Assembly (NCBI GenBank): GCA_012031455.1
Contig: JAAUTM010000105.1
Coordinates: 1-6,030 of the forward strand
Length of the DNA: 6,030 nucleotides
Direction of reading: 5' to 3'
Source of the DNA: Phycisphaerales bacterium
GTDB lineage: Bacteria; Planctomycetota; Phycisphaerae; Phycisphaerales; Phycisphaeraceae
Under the pieces are notes generated by a model. The model made no database searches. It was not told where the DNA came from and saw only the letters and a list, made by a program, of their open reading frames with translations. Each line of letters begins with the position of its first letter. The first letter of the stretch is position 1. Both the position numbers and the translations under genes were made by a program. This document shows, one piece after another, positions 1-5,924 of this stretch.

Positions 1-200
1 CATCACTGCCGTTGAAGAGGCTTGTTGTTGAGTTGCCACAGGGCGATGAGTCATGTTTGTTGTTTCACCTGCTGCCAAGTTCGCCTTTGCCGATGATGAA
101 GATGCAGATTTTGCGTGGCTGTCCCTCATGGCACGGTTTGAGTTGGCCTCATGTCCTGTGGGCTTACCAGCAGAGTGTTCGATGCCCAGCAGTTCGATGA
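1..200 (-). pseudogene. Displaced C-terminal frame of the Mrr-type endonuclease
   Basis: If one C is restored at about 201-203, the reading frame continues without a stop from about 200 to the left edge of the window, about 66 codons. It begins IELLGIEHSAGKP and then becomes a Ser/Ala/Gln-rich linker. Membrane-anchored Mrr proteins commonly have such a linker after the nuclease domain, often followed by a four-cysteine zinc finger of the topoisomerase type. That finger, if present, lies beyond the left edge. The linker is seen; the zinc finger is an expectation only. Confidence 0.55.
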
Positions 201-824
201 GGCCTTGCCATCGATCAGTTCCAATTGCGGGTTCTGCCGGGCAAACTTGAGGGCTTCCTGCGTGAACTGGCCGGATGTGATCACCATGCCTTTGTCTGCT
301 TTCTCGCTGACGACCACGCCCAGATGTGCCCGAATCACTTCCACGCCGACTTTCTGTTTCTTCCAGTGTTTGCATTGCACCAGCACGGTTTCGCCGTGGC
401 CATGGAGCTCGATATCAATGCCTCCATCCCCGCTGGCCGAACCGGTGACCTCCGCGAGATAGCCCTTGCGACGAAAAGCCTCGCCGATCAGGTGTTCGAA
501 CTCAGCCCAGGACAGATTGCGCAGGTCCGCGAGTTGCTTGATGCCATCCAGCCGGCGACGGTCGGTAAATTTGCGGATTTCTGCCACAACCCAGGCCGCC
601 AGTACCATTCCAGGCAGAATCCAGGTGAAAATCTGCACTATCGGCGCAGATATGAGCTGGAGGTCAATTTCACCTTCGCTGGCTGCGGGTATCAATCTGG
701 GTACCCCATAACGAACCAACGCCCACAAAAAGACTGCAAGCACCGGCCCGACCCAACGGGGCGTGATGAGTAAAAGCTCCAAACATGCGTTAAACAGACT
801 CGACGACTTGGCGGATCGTGACAT
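126..824 (-). CDS. Membrane-anchored Mrr-type restriction endonuclease, C-terminus frameshifted
   Basis: The reading frame encodes 232 residues. Two hydrophobic segments (about 24-45 and 58-81) come first, followed by a basic linker and an Mrr_cat nuclease domain (about 103-208). The PD-(D/E)XK-type signature is visible: E115 in the first helix, the GGID motif ending at D137, and QCK at 150-152. Proteins of this type cleave DNA, often methylated or foreign DNA; two N-terminal membrane segments before an Mrr domain are a known arrangement. The start at 824 has a GGGGA-like ribosome site about ten bases upstream. The family-typical LIDGKA at 203-208 is followed by 24 residues that look out of frame. 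Dropping the frame by one base at about 201-203 gives IELLGIEHSAGKP, which fits the family, so a base is probably missing. The family call is firm; an active restriction role is inference. Confidence 0.85.
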   Translation of the reverse strand: MSRSAKSSSLFNACLELLLITPRWVGPVLAVFLWALVRYGVPRLIPAASEGEIDLQLISAPIVQIFTWILPGMVLAAWVVAEIRKFTDRRRLDGIKQLADLRNLSWAEFEHLIGEAFRRKGYLAEVTGSASGDGGIDIELHGHGETVLVQCKHWKKQKVGVEVIRAHLGVVVSEKADKGMVITSGQFTQEALKFARQNPQLELIDGKASSNCWASNTLLVSPQDMRPTQTVP

Positions 825-1283
825 TTACATATTCCCCGTCGGGTAAAAAGCATGGATTTATCCGCTGAGTTGATAAAAAGCAAATGACTGATCGTGGGAT
901 CTCGTCTAAATGCCAAGGCAATTGCACAAAGTGGAACCAGATCGTGGTGCCAAGTATTCATTCTTGCGATTCACGGCTAAAATTGTTACAATATTGTTAG
1001 CCAATGATGATTGTCGGTTGCGATGACTTTGCCAAATCGCTGTCCTCAGGCAGCCTATAAGGTCAGGCATGAGTCAACTTGGTTGAAGGTCGATGAGGGA
1101 CTTCTGGCGGGAGAAAATCATGCTAATAACTTCTGGGACGGGTTTATGGATTAGTCCAAGTTCATCTAAGAATTCCAGATTCAGCCCTCAAAAGAATTCA
1201 CCTCAGTCGAATCTTAATCATCGAACGGTAAGGTTGTTGAAGTTGTCACAATGATGTAACGGTTCCGTGGGAGGCTACTCGCC
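825..1283. other. Divergent intergenic region without a convincing gene
   Basis: This 459-base gap separates the leftward endonuclease from the rightward cassette, so it should carry promoters for both. I see one reasonable plus-strand promoter (964-992), a 10-base perfect palindrome overlapping its -10 (988-997), a small inverted repeat TCAAC-TTG-GTTGA (1074-1086), a direct repeat of TCAGGCA (1046 and 1063), and a direct repeat of AAGAATTC (1168 and 1192). No tRNA, riboswitch, or polysaccharide-operon JUMPstart element was recognised. A minus-strand open frame across 692-961 has no recognisable protein features. Confidence 0.5.
964..992 (+). promoter_or_regulatory. Candidate sigma-70 promoter for the central cassette
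   Basis: TTGCGA (964-969) and TACAAT (987-992) are separated by 17 bases, and TGT immediately before the -10 gives an extended -10. The perfect palindrome ACAATATTGT (988-997) overlaps the -10 and could be an operator. The predicted start is almost 290 bases upstream of the first gene, so the leader would be long. A match of this quality can arise by chance in AT-rich DNA. Confidence 0.3.
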
Positions 1284-1754
1284 ATGAACATCCTGCTAGT
1301 GGTGCATGGATACCCGTCGCGATATAACGCTGGCTCTGAGGTGTATACACAGGCACTTGCGCATGTGCTAGCCAACAAACATCAGGTGAGAGTATTTTGC
1401 AGGCAGGAAGATCCCTTCTTGCCTAACTATGCAATGATCGACGAAACTGATGTTGATGACCCCAGAGTATCGCTGTCAGTGGTGAACATGCCGAGATATC
1501 GTGATTGTTATCGACATCCGGTTATTGACACAGAGTTCGAAAACATCATCCGTGTTTTTCGCCCAGATGTGGTACATATACAACACCTCAACCATCTCTC
1601 GACGTCAATCCTCGGTGTACTTGGTCGGCTGGGAATCCCGGTATTTTACACACTTCACGACTTTTGGCTGATGTGCCCACGTGGCAGTTCATTCAAATGT
1701 TTCCGAATGATGAAGCCGATGTTTATGCGCTTTGCGATGGGCAGGAGCATGTAA
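1284..1754 (+). CDS. GT4-type glycosyltransferase, N-terminal part (frameshifted)
   Basis: This frame encodes the N-terminal Rossmann domain of a GT-B, GT4-family glycosyltransferase. It opens with MNILLVVHGYPSRYNAGSE, the usual first strand and acceptor-side loop, continues with PDVVHIQHLNHLS and reaches TLHDFWLMCPRG at about residues 122-134, a motif common in this family. A TGGGAGG ribosome site lies nine bases before the ATG. From residue 134 the frame gives about 23 unrelated residues and then stops at 1754. The conserved protein continues in another frame from 1685, so the functional part ends near 1684. Restoring one base there gives a single protein of about 440 residues, normal for GT4. 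Such enzymes transfer a sugar from a nucleotide-sugar to a lipid-linked, glycan or small-molecule acceptor at the cytoplasmic face; donor and acceptor cannot be told here. Confidence 0.8.
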   Translation: MNILLVVHGYPSRYNAGSEVYTQALAHVLANKHQVRVFCRQEDPFLPNYAMIDETDVDDPRVSLSVVNMPRYRDCYRHPVIDTEFENIIRVFRPDVVHIQHLNHLSTSILGVLGRLGIPVFYTLHDFWLMCPRGSSFKCFRMMKPMFMRFAMGRSM

Positions 1755-2605
1755 AGTGTGCCCATCACTGCTACCGCCGTTACTACTCAGGCTCACCAGA
1801 TGAAGCGATAACGGATGAATCTCACTGGACGAAATGGGTACAACGGCGCATGGAACATATTCGAGATATGCTCCGTTATGTGGACTGCTTTATAGCACCA
1901 TCGCGACAACTACTGAAAAAACATCACGACGAGTTCGGTCTTCCAGATAATCGGCTGGTCTACCTTGATTACGGATTCGATCTGAATCGACTTCGGAATC
2001 GTCAGCGAAGTCGTGAAGACGATTTTGTCTTTGGTTACATTGGTACACATATCCCTGCCAAAGGTATTCACCACTTAATCGAAGCATTTGCACATATTAA
2101 AGGTCGTTGTCGATTGCGGATATGGGGTCGTAGAACACTCGAAAATACTGTTCCTTTGGAGCAGCGTTGCGGCAGGCTTCTACCAGATGTTCGTGAGCGT
2201 ATTGAATGGTGTGGGGAATATCGGAACAAGGAAATTGTTAAGGATGTATTTAACCGCGTTGATGCGATCGTTGTGCCATCGATCTGGCTAGAGAACTCAC
2301 CACTGGTGATCCACGAAGCCCAGCAGGTACGGGTGCCTGTCATCACAGCCGATGCTGGTGGCATGGAGGAGTTTGTTAAACATCAAATAAACGGATTGCT
2401 TTTTACACATCGTGAACCCAAGGCACTCGCGTTGCAGATGCAACGATTGGTTGATAAACCGGAGTTGGCTTTGGAATTAGGCTTGCGAGGCTATCTCTAT
2501 TCGAAAGACGGTCATGTTCCATCGATGGTGAACCACGTTGAAGAAATTGAGAAACTATACGATCAGGTACTCAGGAATAAATCTGTCGGAATATTTCCAA
2601 GATGA
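1664..2605 (+). CDS. GT4-type glycosyltransferase, C-terminal part (frameshifted)
   Basis: This is the remainder of the glycosyltransferase in a different frame. The genuine sequence starts at about 1685 (QFIQMFPNDEADVYALCDGQ). A start at the TTG of 1664 is only the formal frame start and has no clear ribosome site. The fragment carries a Cys-rich loop (1733-1771), the second-domain motif FGYIGTHIPAKGIHHLIEAF (from about 2030) and the GT4 donor-binding signature around 2290-2370, with SPLVIHEA followed by PVITADAGGMEE. HEA and GGMEE occupy the E-x7-E-like nucleotide-sugar region. It ends 17 bases before the radical SAM gene. Together with the N-terminal part it would be one complete enzyme, so the split is either a sequencing error or inactivation. 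Confidence 0.78.
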   Translation: MADVPTWQFIQMFPNDEADVYALCDGQEHVKCAHHCYRRYYSGSPDEAITDESHWTKWVQRRMEHIRDMLRYVDCFIAPSRQLLKKHHDEFGLPDNRLVYLDYGFDLNRLRNRQRSREDDFVFGYIGTHIPAKGIHHLIEAFAHIKGRCRLRIWGRRTLENTVPLEQRCGRLLPDVRERIEWCGEYRNKEIVKDVFNRVDAIVVPSIWLENSPLVIHEAQQVRVPVITADAGGMEEFVKHQINGLLFTHREPKALALQMQRLVDKPELALELGLRGYLYSKDGHVPSMVNHVEEIEKLYDQVLRNKSVGIFPR

Positions 2606-2622
2606 CTATAGGAGTACTACTC

Positions 2623-3531
2623 ATGACAAACACCCCATGGCGGATTACATTCGATACAAACCCTGACGACTGTAATCTCACCTGCATCATGTGCGAGGAC
2701 CACTCGCCCTACAGTAAGTCACAAGCTAATCGTCAATCCTGCGGACTGCCCAAACGTCGCATGGACATCGCCCTCATCAGGCAGGTACTGCACGAGCTTA
2801 GGGATTCGCCACCCAAAGAAATTATTCCTTCTACCATGGGAGAGCCACTGCTCTATAAGCACTTCAATGAAATTATTGGTCTTTGTAATCAGTATGGCAT
2901 TAAGCTCAACCTGACAACCAATGGCACATTTCCGAATGGTGGAGCTGATTACTGGGCGAAGCAGATCGTACCGATTGGATCAGACGTCAAGGTATCTATT
3001 AATGGATCTACAGCCGAGACACAGCAAGCCATCATGCTGAAGAGCAGTATGTCTCAGATGCTAAGGGACTTACGCACATTTATCTCTGTACGTGATGCAC
3101 ACGCTGACCAGGGCGGTAATTACTGTTGTGTAACATTACAAGTGACCTATATGGAAACCAATGTTGATGAGCTCCCCGATATCATCCGTTTGGCGGCAGA
3201 ACTCAATGCAGACCGTGTAAAAGGTCACCACTTGTGGGACCACTTTGATGAAATCAAATCCTTGTCAATGCGTCGCAATAAGGAGTCTATCCAGCGGTGG
3301 AACTGTATTGTGGAGCAGTGTCGACAAGCGGCAGCCACCCATGTTCGTCGTAATGGCCGACCAATCAAACTAGATAACCTTTATCCGATTGAAGAAACAA
3401 CATCTGCAAAAATCGCACCCACCCTAGAGTGTCCTTTTCTTGGAAAGGAAGCATGGATTAACCACGAGGGCCGATTCGATCCTTGCTGCGCGCCCGATCA
3501 GCAGCGTAGATTCGCTTGGGGATTTTGGTAA
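2623..3531 (+). CDS. Radical SAM protein with SPASM-like C-terminus (frameshifted near the end)
   Basis: The N-terminus carries the radical SAM cluster motif CNLTCIMC (C17, C21, C24; CX3CX2C), which binds the 4Fe-4S cluster that cleaves S-adenosylmethionine. GEP at 73-75 matches the usual GGEP strand, and LTTNG at 97-101 is also typical. Late cysteines (C270, C288, C289) resemble the start of a SPASM domain that holds an auxiliary Fe-S cluster. The start at 2623 is chosen because GGAG lies eight bases upstream; an in-frame ATG at 2602 overlaps the glycosyltransferase stop but has a poor ribosome site. After RR at 295-296 the frame yields FAWGFW and stops. Skipping one T at 3511-3512 restores SLGDFGKVNN and 45 residues in all, giving about 341 residues. 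The reaction is unknown; peptide, sugar or lipid modification is possible. Confidence 0.85.
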   Translation: MTNTPWRITFDTNPDDCNLTCIMCEDHSPYSKSQANRQSCGLPKRRMDIALIRQVLHELRDSPPKEIIPSTMGEPLLYKHFNEIIGLCNQYGIKLNLTTNGTFPNGGADYWAKQIVPIGSDVKVSINGSTAETQQAIMLKSSMSQMLRDLRTFISVRDAHADQGGNYCCVTLQVTYMETNVDELPDIIRLAAELNADRVKGHHLWDHFDEIKSLSMRRNKESIQRWNCIVEQCRQAAATHVRRNGRPIKLDNLYPIEETTSAKIAPTLECPFLGKEAWINHEGRFDPCCAPDQQRRFAWGFW

Positions 3532-3649
3532 GGTCAACAACGCGGGTTTCTTGCGTATATGGAATGGCCAGGATTACAACCAGTTGCGCAATGGATACAT
3601 GCAACACGAACTATGTCAACACTGCCCCATGCGCCGGCCAGTAGCATAA
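3512..3649 (+). pseudogene. Displaced C-terminal frame of the radical SAM/SPASM protein
   Basis: This stretch encodes SLGDFGKVNNAGFLRIWNGQ and then LRNGYMQHELCQHCP, ending at the TAA of 3647-3649. The LCQHC pair (C331 and C334 of the reconstructed protein) supplies the last cysteines of a SPASM-like domain, and the W-N-G-x-x-Y-x-x-L-R segment is typical of the region between the SPASM cysteine groups. It lacks its own start and ribosome site, so it is the tail of the upstream gene and not an independent gene. Confidence 0.75.
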
Positions 3650-3663
3650 TAAGGACAATCTAG

Positions 3664-4941
3664 ATGAGCAGCTATCCTGGAATCACGATTGCCCCGGACA
3701 GAACACATCATCTGCGTGGCGGCCAACCCTTTTACGAACGACGATTCACTGATGTTCTAAGTTTTCATGAGCCTGGACTTGCCGCTGTGGCGGACAATGG
3801 TGTGGCTTATCACATTAATATTCTCGGCGAACCCGCATATGAACGGCGATTCATCAGAACATTCGGCTTTTATGAGGAACGCGCTGCTGTCCATGGTAAT
3901 AATGGCTGGCATCATATAGTAGCATCTGGTAAAGATCTATACTCTGATCGATATTTCTGGTGCGGTAATTTTCAGGGTGGGCGTGCAACAGTACGAGATA
4001 TTGATGGACTATATTTTCATCTTCGTCCTGATGGACGTCCGGCTTATACAATGCGTCACTTATATGCAGGTGATTATCGCGATGGTATCGGTTGTGTTCG
4101 ACGACAAGAAGATGGTCGATGTATTCACATTGATCCTGATGGCAAACCTATACACGGATACGCTTATCTTGATCTAGATGTGTTTCATAAAGGACTCGCT
4201 CGAGCACGGGATCAATCAGGATGGTGTCATGTGGGACTTGACGGCGTGTGTGCTTACAAAGAGCGGTTTGCATCGGTCGAACCATTCTATAACGGGAAAG
4301 CATTGTGCGAGATGCAAAATGGTCTAAGAGTCATCGTGGATGAAACCGGCCATATCGAACACACAATCTGGGATCCTTTGAAAGAACAAAAGCGACAGTC
4401 TGGTAAGACAGTTTTTGTAGTGGGTAACATCGGTGCGGGCAAATCCACTGTTGCAGCTGCCTTGCACAAGCAATTGGGTTGGCCACTATTACAGATCGAC
4501 GATTATCGTACTCGCTTCAGTGATGGATCAGCGGCTGGGGAATTGGCTGCTTGGGCTGCATGGACTCGAGAACTTCAAATAGAACAAAATATTCTGGCAG
4601 AGTTCTCAGGCTCTGGGGCATTTACTTATCTCGTACAGCATACACTTAAAACACATCGCCGACGATATTTATTATTGTGGATACAAACTGATGTCGATAT
4701 ATGCGAATCTCGACTGAGTGGACGAACATGGTCAACACCATATCCCGACTTTGGCTTACCAATATCCAAAGTCGTTCATGAACTCGATCAACGCTTGGCG
4801 ATAGAGTTTGAGTCTAATAAGCATTGGCCCTTTGAACTGATAAAAACGGTTAATGGCAATTCATCCCCATTAGAAGTTGCAAAGGAAGCAGTCATACTGG
4901 TAAATAAATGGTTGGCCAGCGTAGATATGGAGCCCACATGA
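3664..4941 (+). CDS. WG-type repeat domain fused to a P-loop kinase-like domain
   Basis: This intact 425-residue protein has two parts. Residues about 13-235 hold six tandem units of 34-36 residues. Each follows the pattern H-[ILV]-x-x-x-G-x-x-x-Y-x-x-R-F, then an aromatic residue, G-x-A and a final G; the leading H sits at 15, 50, 84, 119, 155 and 189. This resembles WG/KWG beta repeats, usually a binding module. Residues about 247-420 form a P-loop domain with Walker A GNIGAGKST (254-262), IDD at 278-280, a hydrophobic strand YLLLWIQTD (335-343) and a lid-like RLSGR (350-354), as in small-molecule kinases of the AAA_33/adenylate-kinase-like group. AAGGA eight bases before the ATG supports this start. 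It begins 14 bases after the radical SAM gene and its stop overlaps the next start. A phosphate-transfer role is inferred from the motifs; the substrate is unknown. Confidence 0.82.
   Translation: MSSYPGITIAPDRTHHLRGGQPFYERRFTDVLSFHEPGLAAVADNGVAYHINILGEPAYERRFIRTFGFYEERAAVHGNNGWHHIVASGKDLYSDRYFWCGNFQGGRATVRDIDGLYFHLRPDGRPAYTMRHLYAGDYRDGIGCVRRQEDGRCIHIDPDGKPIHGYAYLDLDVFHKGLARARDQSGWCHVGLDGVCAYKERFASVEPFYNGKALCEMQNGLRVIVDETGHIEHTIWDPLKEQKRQSGKTVFVVGNIGAGKSTVAAALHKQLGWPLLQIDDYRTRFSDGSAAGELAAWAAWTRELQIEQNILAEFSGSGAFTYLVQHTLKTHRRRYLLLWIQTDVDICESRLSGRTWSTPYPDFGLPISKVVHELDQRLAIEFESNKHWPFELIKTVNGNSSPLEVAKEAVILVNKWLASVDMEPT
3706..4333 (+). repeat. Six tandem WG-type protein repeats (about 35 residues each)
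   Basis: The repeat period is visible at protein level only. Units start at residues 15, 50, 84, 119, 155 and 189 of the fusion protein, and the G six residues into each unit recurs at 20, 55, 89, 124, 160 and 194. The DNA is well diverged between units, so this is an old repeat array and not a recent tandem duplication. A weak seventh start (IVDETG at 224-229) links to the kinase-like domain. Confidence 0.75.
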
Positions 4942-5759
4942 AGCCGATCGATTACCTAGATAGAATTGCAGATTGCATCGCCAAATGGGCTAAGGATGAC
5001 CGCCGCGTACGTGCCATGTTCTGGTTTGGCTCATACTGTACTCGCGACATCAGTTCCTATTCTGACTTGGACTGCGCATTGGTTCTAAGACCTGATGTTG
5101 ATATAAATACGCTACTTGCGGACATACGAGTTGTTTTCGGGTCTGAGTGTGTATTTGATGTTGGTCGTGGTTACGACGGGAAAGCTTGTTTCTGGCTAAG
5201 CGAACAACTCGTTAAGGTGGATATATATCTTGCACGTTTACCAGATGACTTGGTATGGCTCGCAGATGCCAAGGATGTGCCTGCCCCGCGTATGACGCAG
5301 GTATTTGATCGCGATAGCTTATGCAATCAGCTACTGGACCGTGCCATGCAACCGGCTGTGATGGACGTAAATTCACGAATCAATCAGGAGGTGGAAAAAT
5401 TCCTCATTGCATTCGAGGCGTGTTCATTAGCACAACACAGTAATGATGCTTATGGACACTACTTCGAATACAACTTAGCACTCGGGCGTTTGGCACGATT
5501 GATACAGCTTGCACGTGGAAAACCGTACAAGATGTACTTGCCTACCAAGTTAACAACATCCTGTTTGACGCACGAAGAGCAGATGGCGTTCTGTGATCTA
5601 GCTGGAACTATGCAGCTTGGAAAACCTCATGATACGACGCGACGACTGGCGGCATATTTCTTGAATATTCAGCGTGAACTGGCCAGCCGATATCAATTGT
5701 CGCGTACTGTTGGTGAAGTGCAGATCATCATCAATAAGATCCTCTTGCGATATACTTGA
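4938..5759 (+). CDS. Pol-beta-type nucleotidyltransferase
   Basis: This 273-residue protein has the minimal nucleotidyltransferase signature: GS at 31-32, then SDLD with D43 and D45, which bind the metals, and a third carboxylate at D95 in KVDIYL. The rest (about 140-273) is mostly helical, as in stand-alone antibiotic or small-molecule nucleotidyltransferases. Such enzymes move NMP from NTP to a hydroxyl on a small molecule or protein. The start at 4938 is chosen because its ATG overlaps the previous stop (ATGA) and GGAG lies five bases upstream; an in-frame ATG at 4908 would overlap more and has no good ribosome site. Overlap with the WG-kinase gene implies translational coupling and a shared pathway. 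A resistance role or an MNT-type toxin/antitoxin role cannot be excluded, but no HEPN partner is adjacent. Confidence 0.8.
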   Translation: MKPIDYLDRIADCIAKWAKDDRRVRAMFWFGSYCTRDISSYSDLDCALVLRPDVDINTLLADIRVVFGSECVFDVGRGYDGKACFWLSEQLVKVDIYLARLPDDLVWLADAKDVPAPRMTQVFDRDSLCNQLLDRAMQPAVMDVNSRINQEVEKFLIAFEACSLAQHSNDAYGHYFEYNLALGRLARLIQLARGKPYKMYLPTKLTTSCLTHEEQMAFCDLAGTMQLGKPHDTTRRLAAYFLNIQRELASRYQLSRTVGEVQIIINKILLRYT

Positions 5760-5784
5760 TAAAAGATACTTGTGATACTACAGT

Positions 5785-5804
5785 AGTGTCCGGTTAAGGA
5801 ACGG
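5785..5804 (+). repeat. Probable left terminal inverted repeat of the IS
   Basis: AGTGTCCGGTTAAGGAACGG is the most likely outer end of the element. It is identified from memory of IS4-family termini and from its position upstream of the transposase. Its partner is beyond the right edge, so the inverted repeat cannot be confirmed here. Confidence 0.45.
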
Positions 5805-5892
5805 CAGTAAGTTGGCTTGATGCTTGTATTGTAATGGTTTGAGAACAGTATGACCCGGTACACGATTTCAATTTTAATGACGATTTCTGGCA

Positions 5893-5917
5893 TCCTTGCG
5901 CCTTCCGGCGGCAAGGA
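5893..5917 (+). promoter_or_regulatory. Hairpin sequestering the transposase ribosome binding site
   Basis: A 10-pair stem can form: 5893-5899 pairs with 5911-5917 and 5900-5902 pairs with 5907-5909, with G5910 bulged and a UUCC loop. The 3' arm contains GGA of the Shine-Dalgarno GGAG (5915-5918) six bases before the ATG. In IS10 and IS50, comparable structures block translation of transposase from read-through transcripts; the same role is inferred here. Confidence 0.55.
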
Positions 5918-5924
5918 GTCGCTC

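Noticed and set aside
225..773. Long plus-strand open frame (182 codons) opposite the endonuclease
   Set aside because: It lies entirely antisense to the Mrr-type gene, whose motifs are clear, and its own translation shows no recognisable domain.
692..961. Minus-strand 89-codon frame reaching into the intergenic region
   Set aside because: It overlaps the start of the endonuclease gene on the same strand in another frame and has no family features.
1029..1061. TTGCCA and TATAAG as a promoter
   Set aside because: The spacing is about 21 bases, outside the usual 16-18.
1074..1086. Inverted repeat TCAAC-TTG-GTTGA as a terminator
   Set aside because: The stem has only five pairs and no T-run follows, so it is too weak for a terminator.
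1243..1266. TTGTCA at 1243-1248 as a -35 element close to the first gene
   Set aside because: No -10-like hexamer lies at a suitable distance downstream.
1680..1690. Programmed ribosomal frameshifting in the glycosyltransferase
   Set aside because: No slippery sequence or obvious downstream structure is seen, and three other genes have similar single-base breaks.
1890..2364. Antisense and alternative frames within the glycosyltransferase
   Set aside because: They are shadows of a frame with clear GT4 motifs and have low-complexity or unlikely compositions.
4938..5759. Nucleotidyltransferase as the antitoxin of an MNT-HEPN toxin-antitoxin pair
   Set aside because: The protein is much longer than a minimal MNT protein and no HEPN gene is adjacent; it is coupled to the WG-kinase instead.
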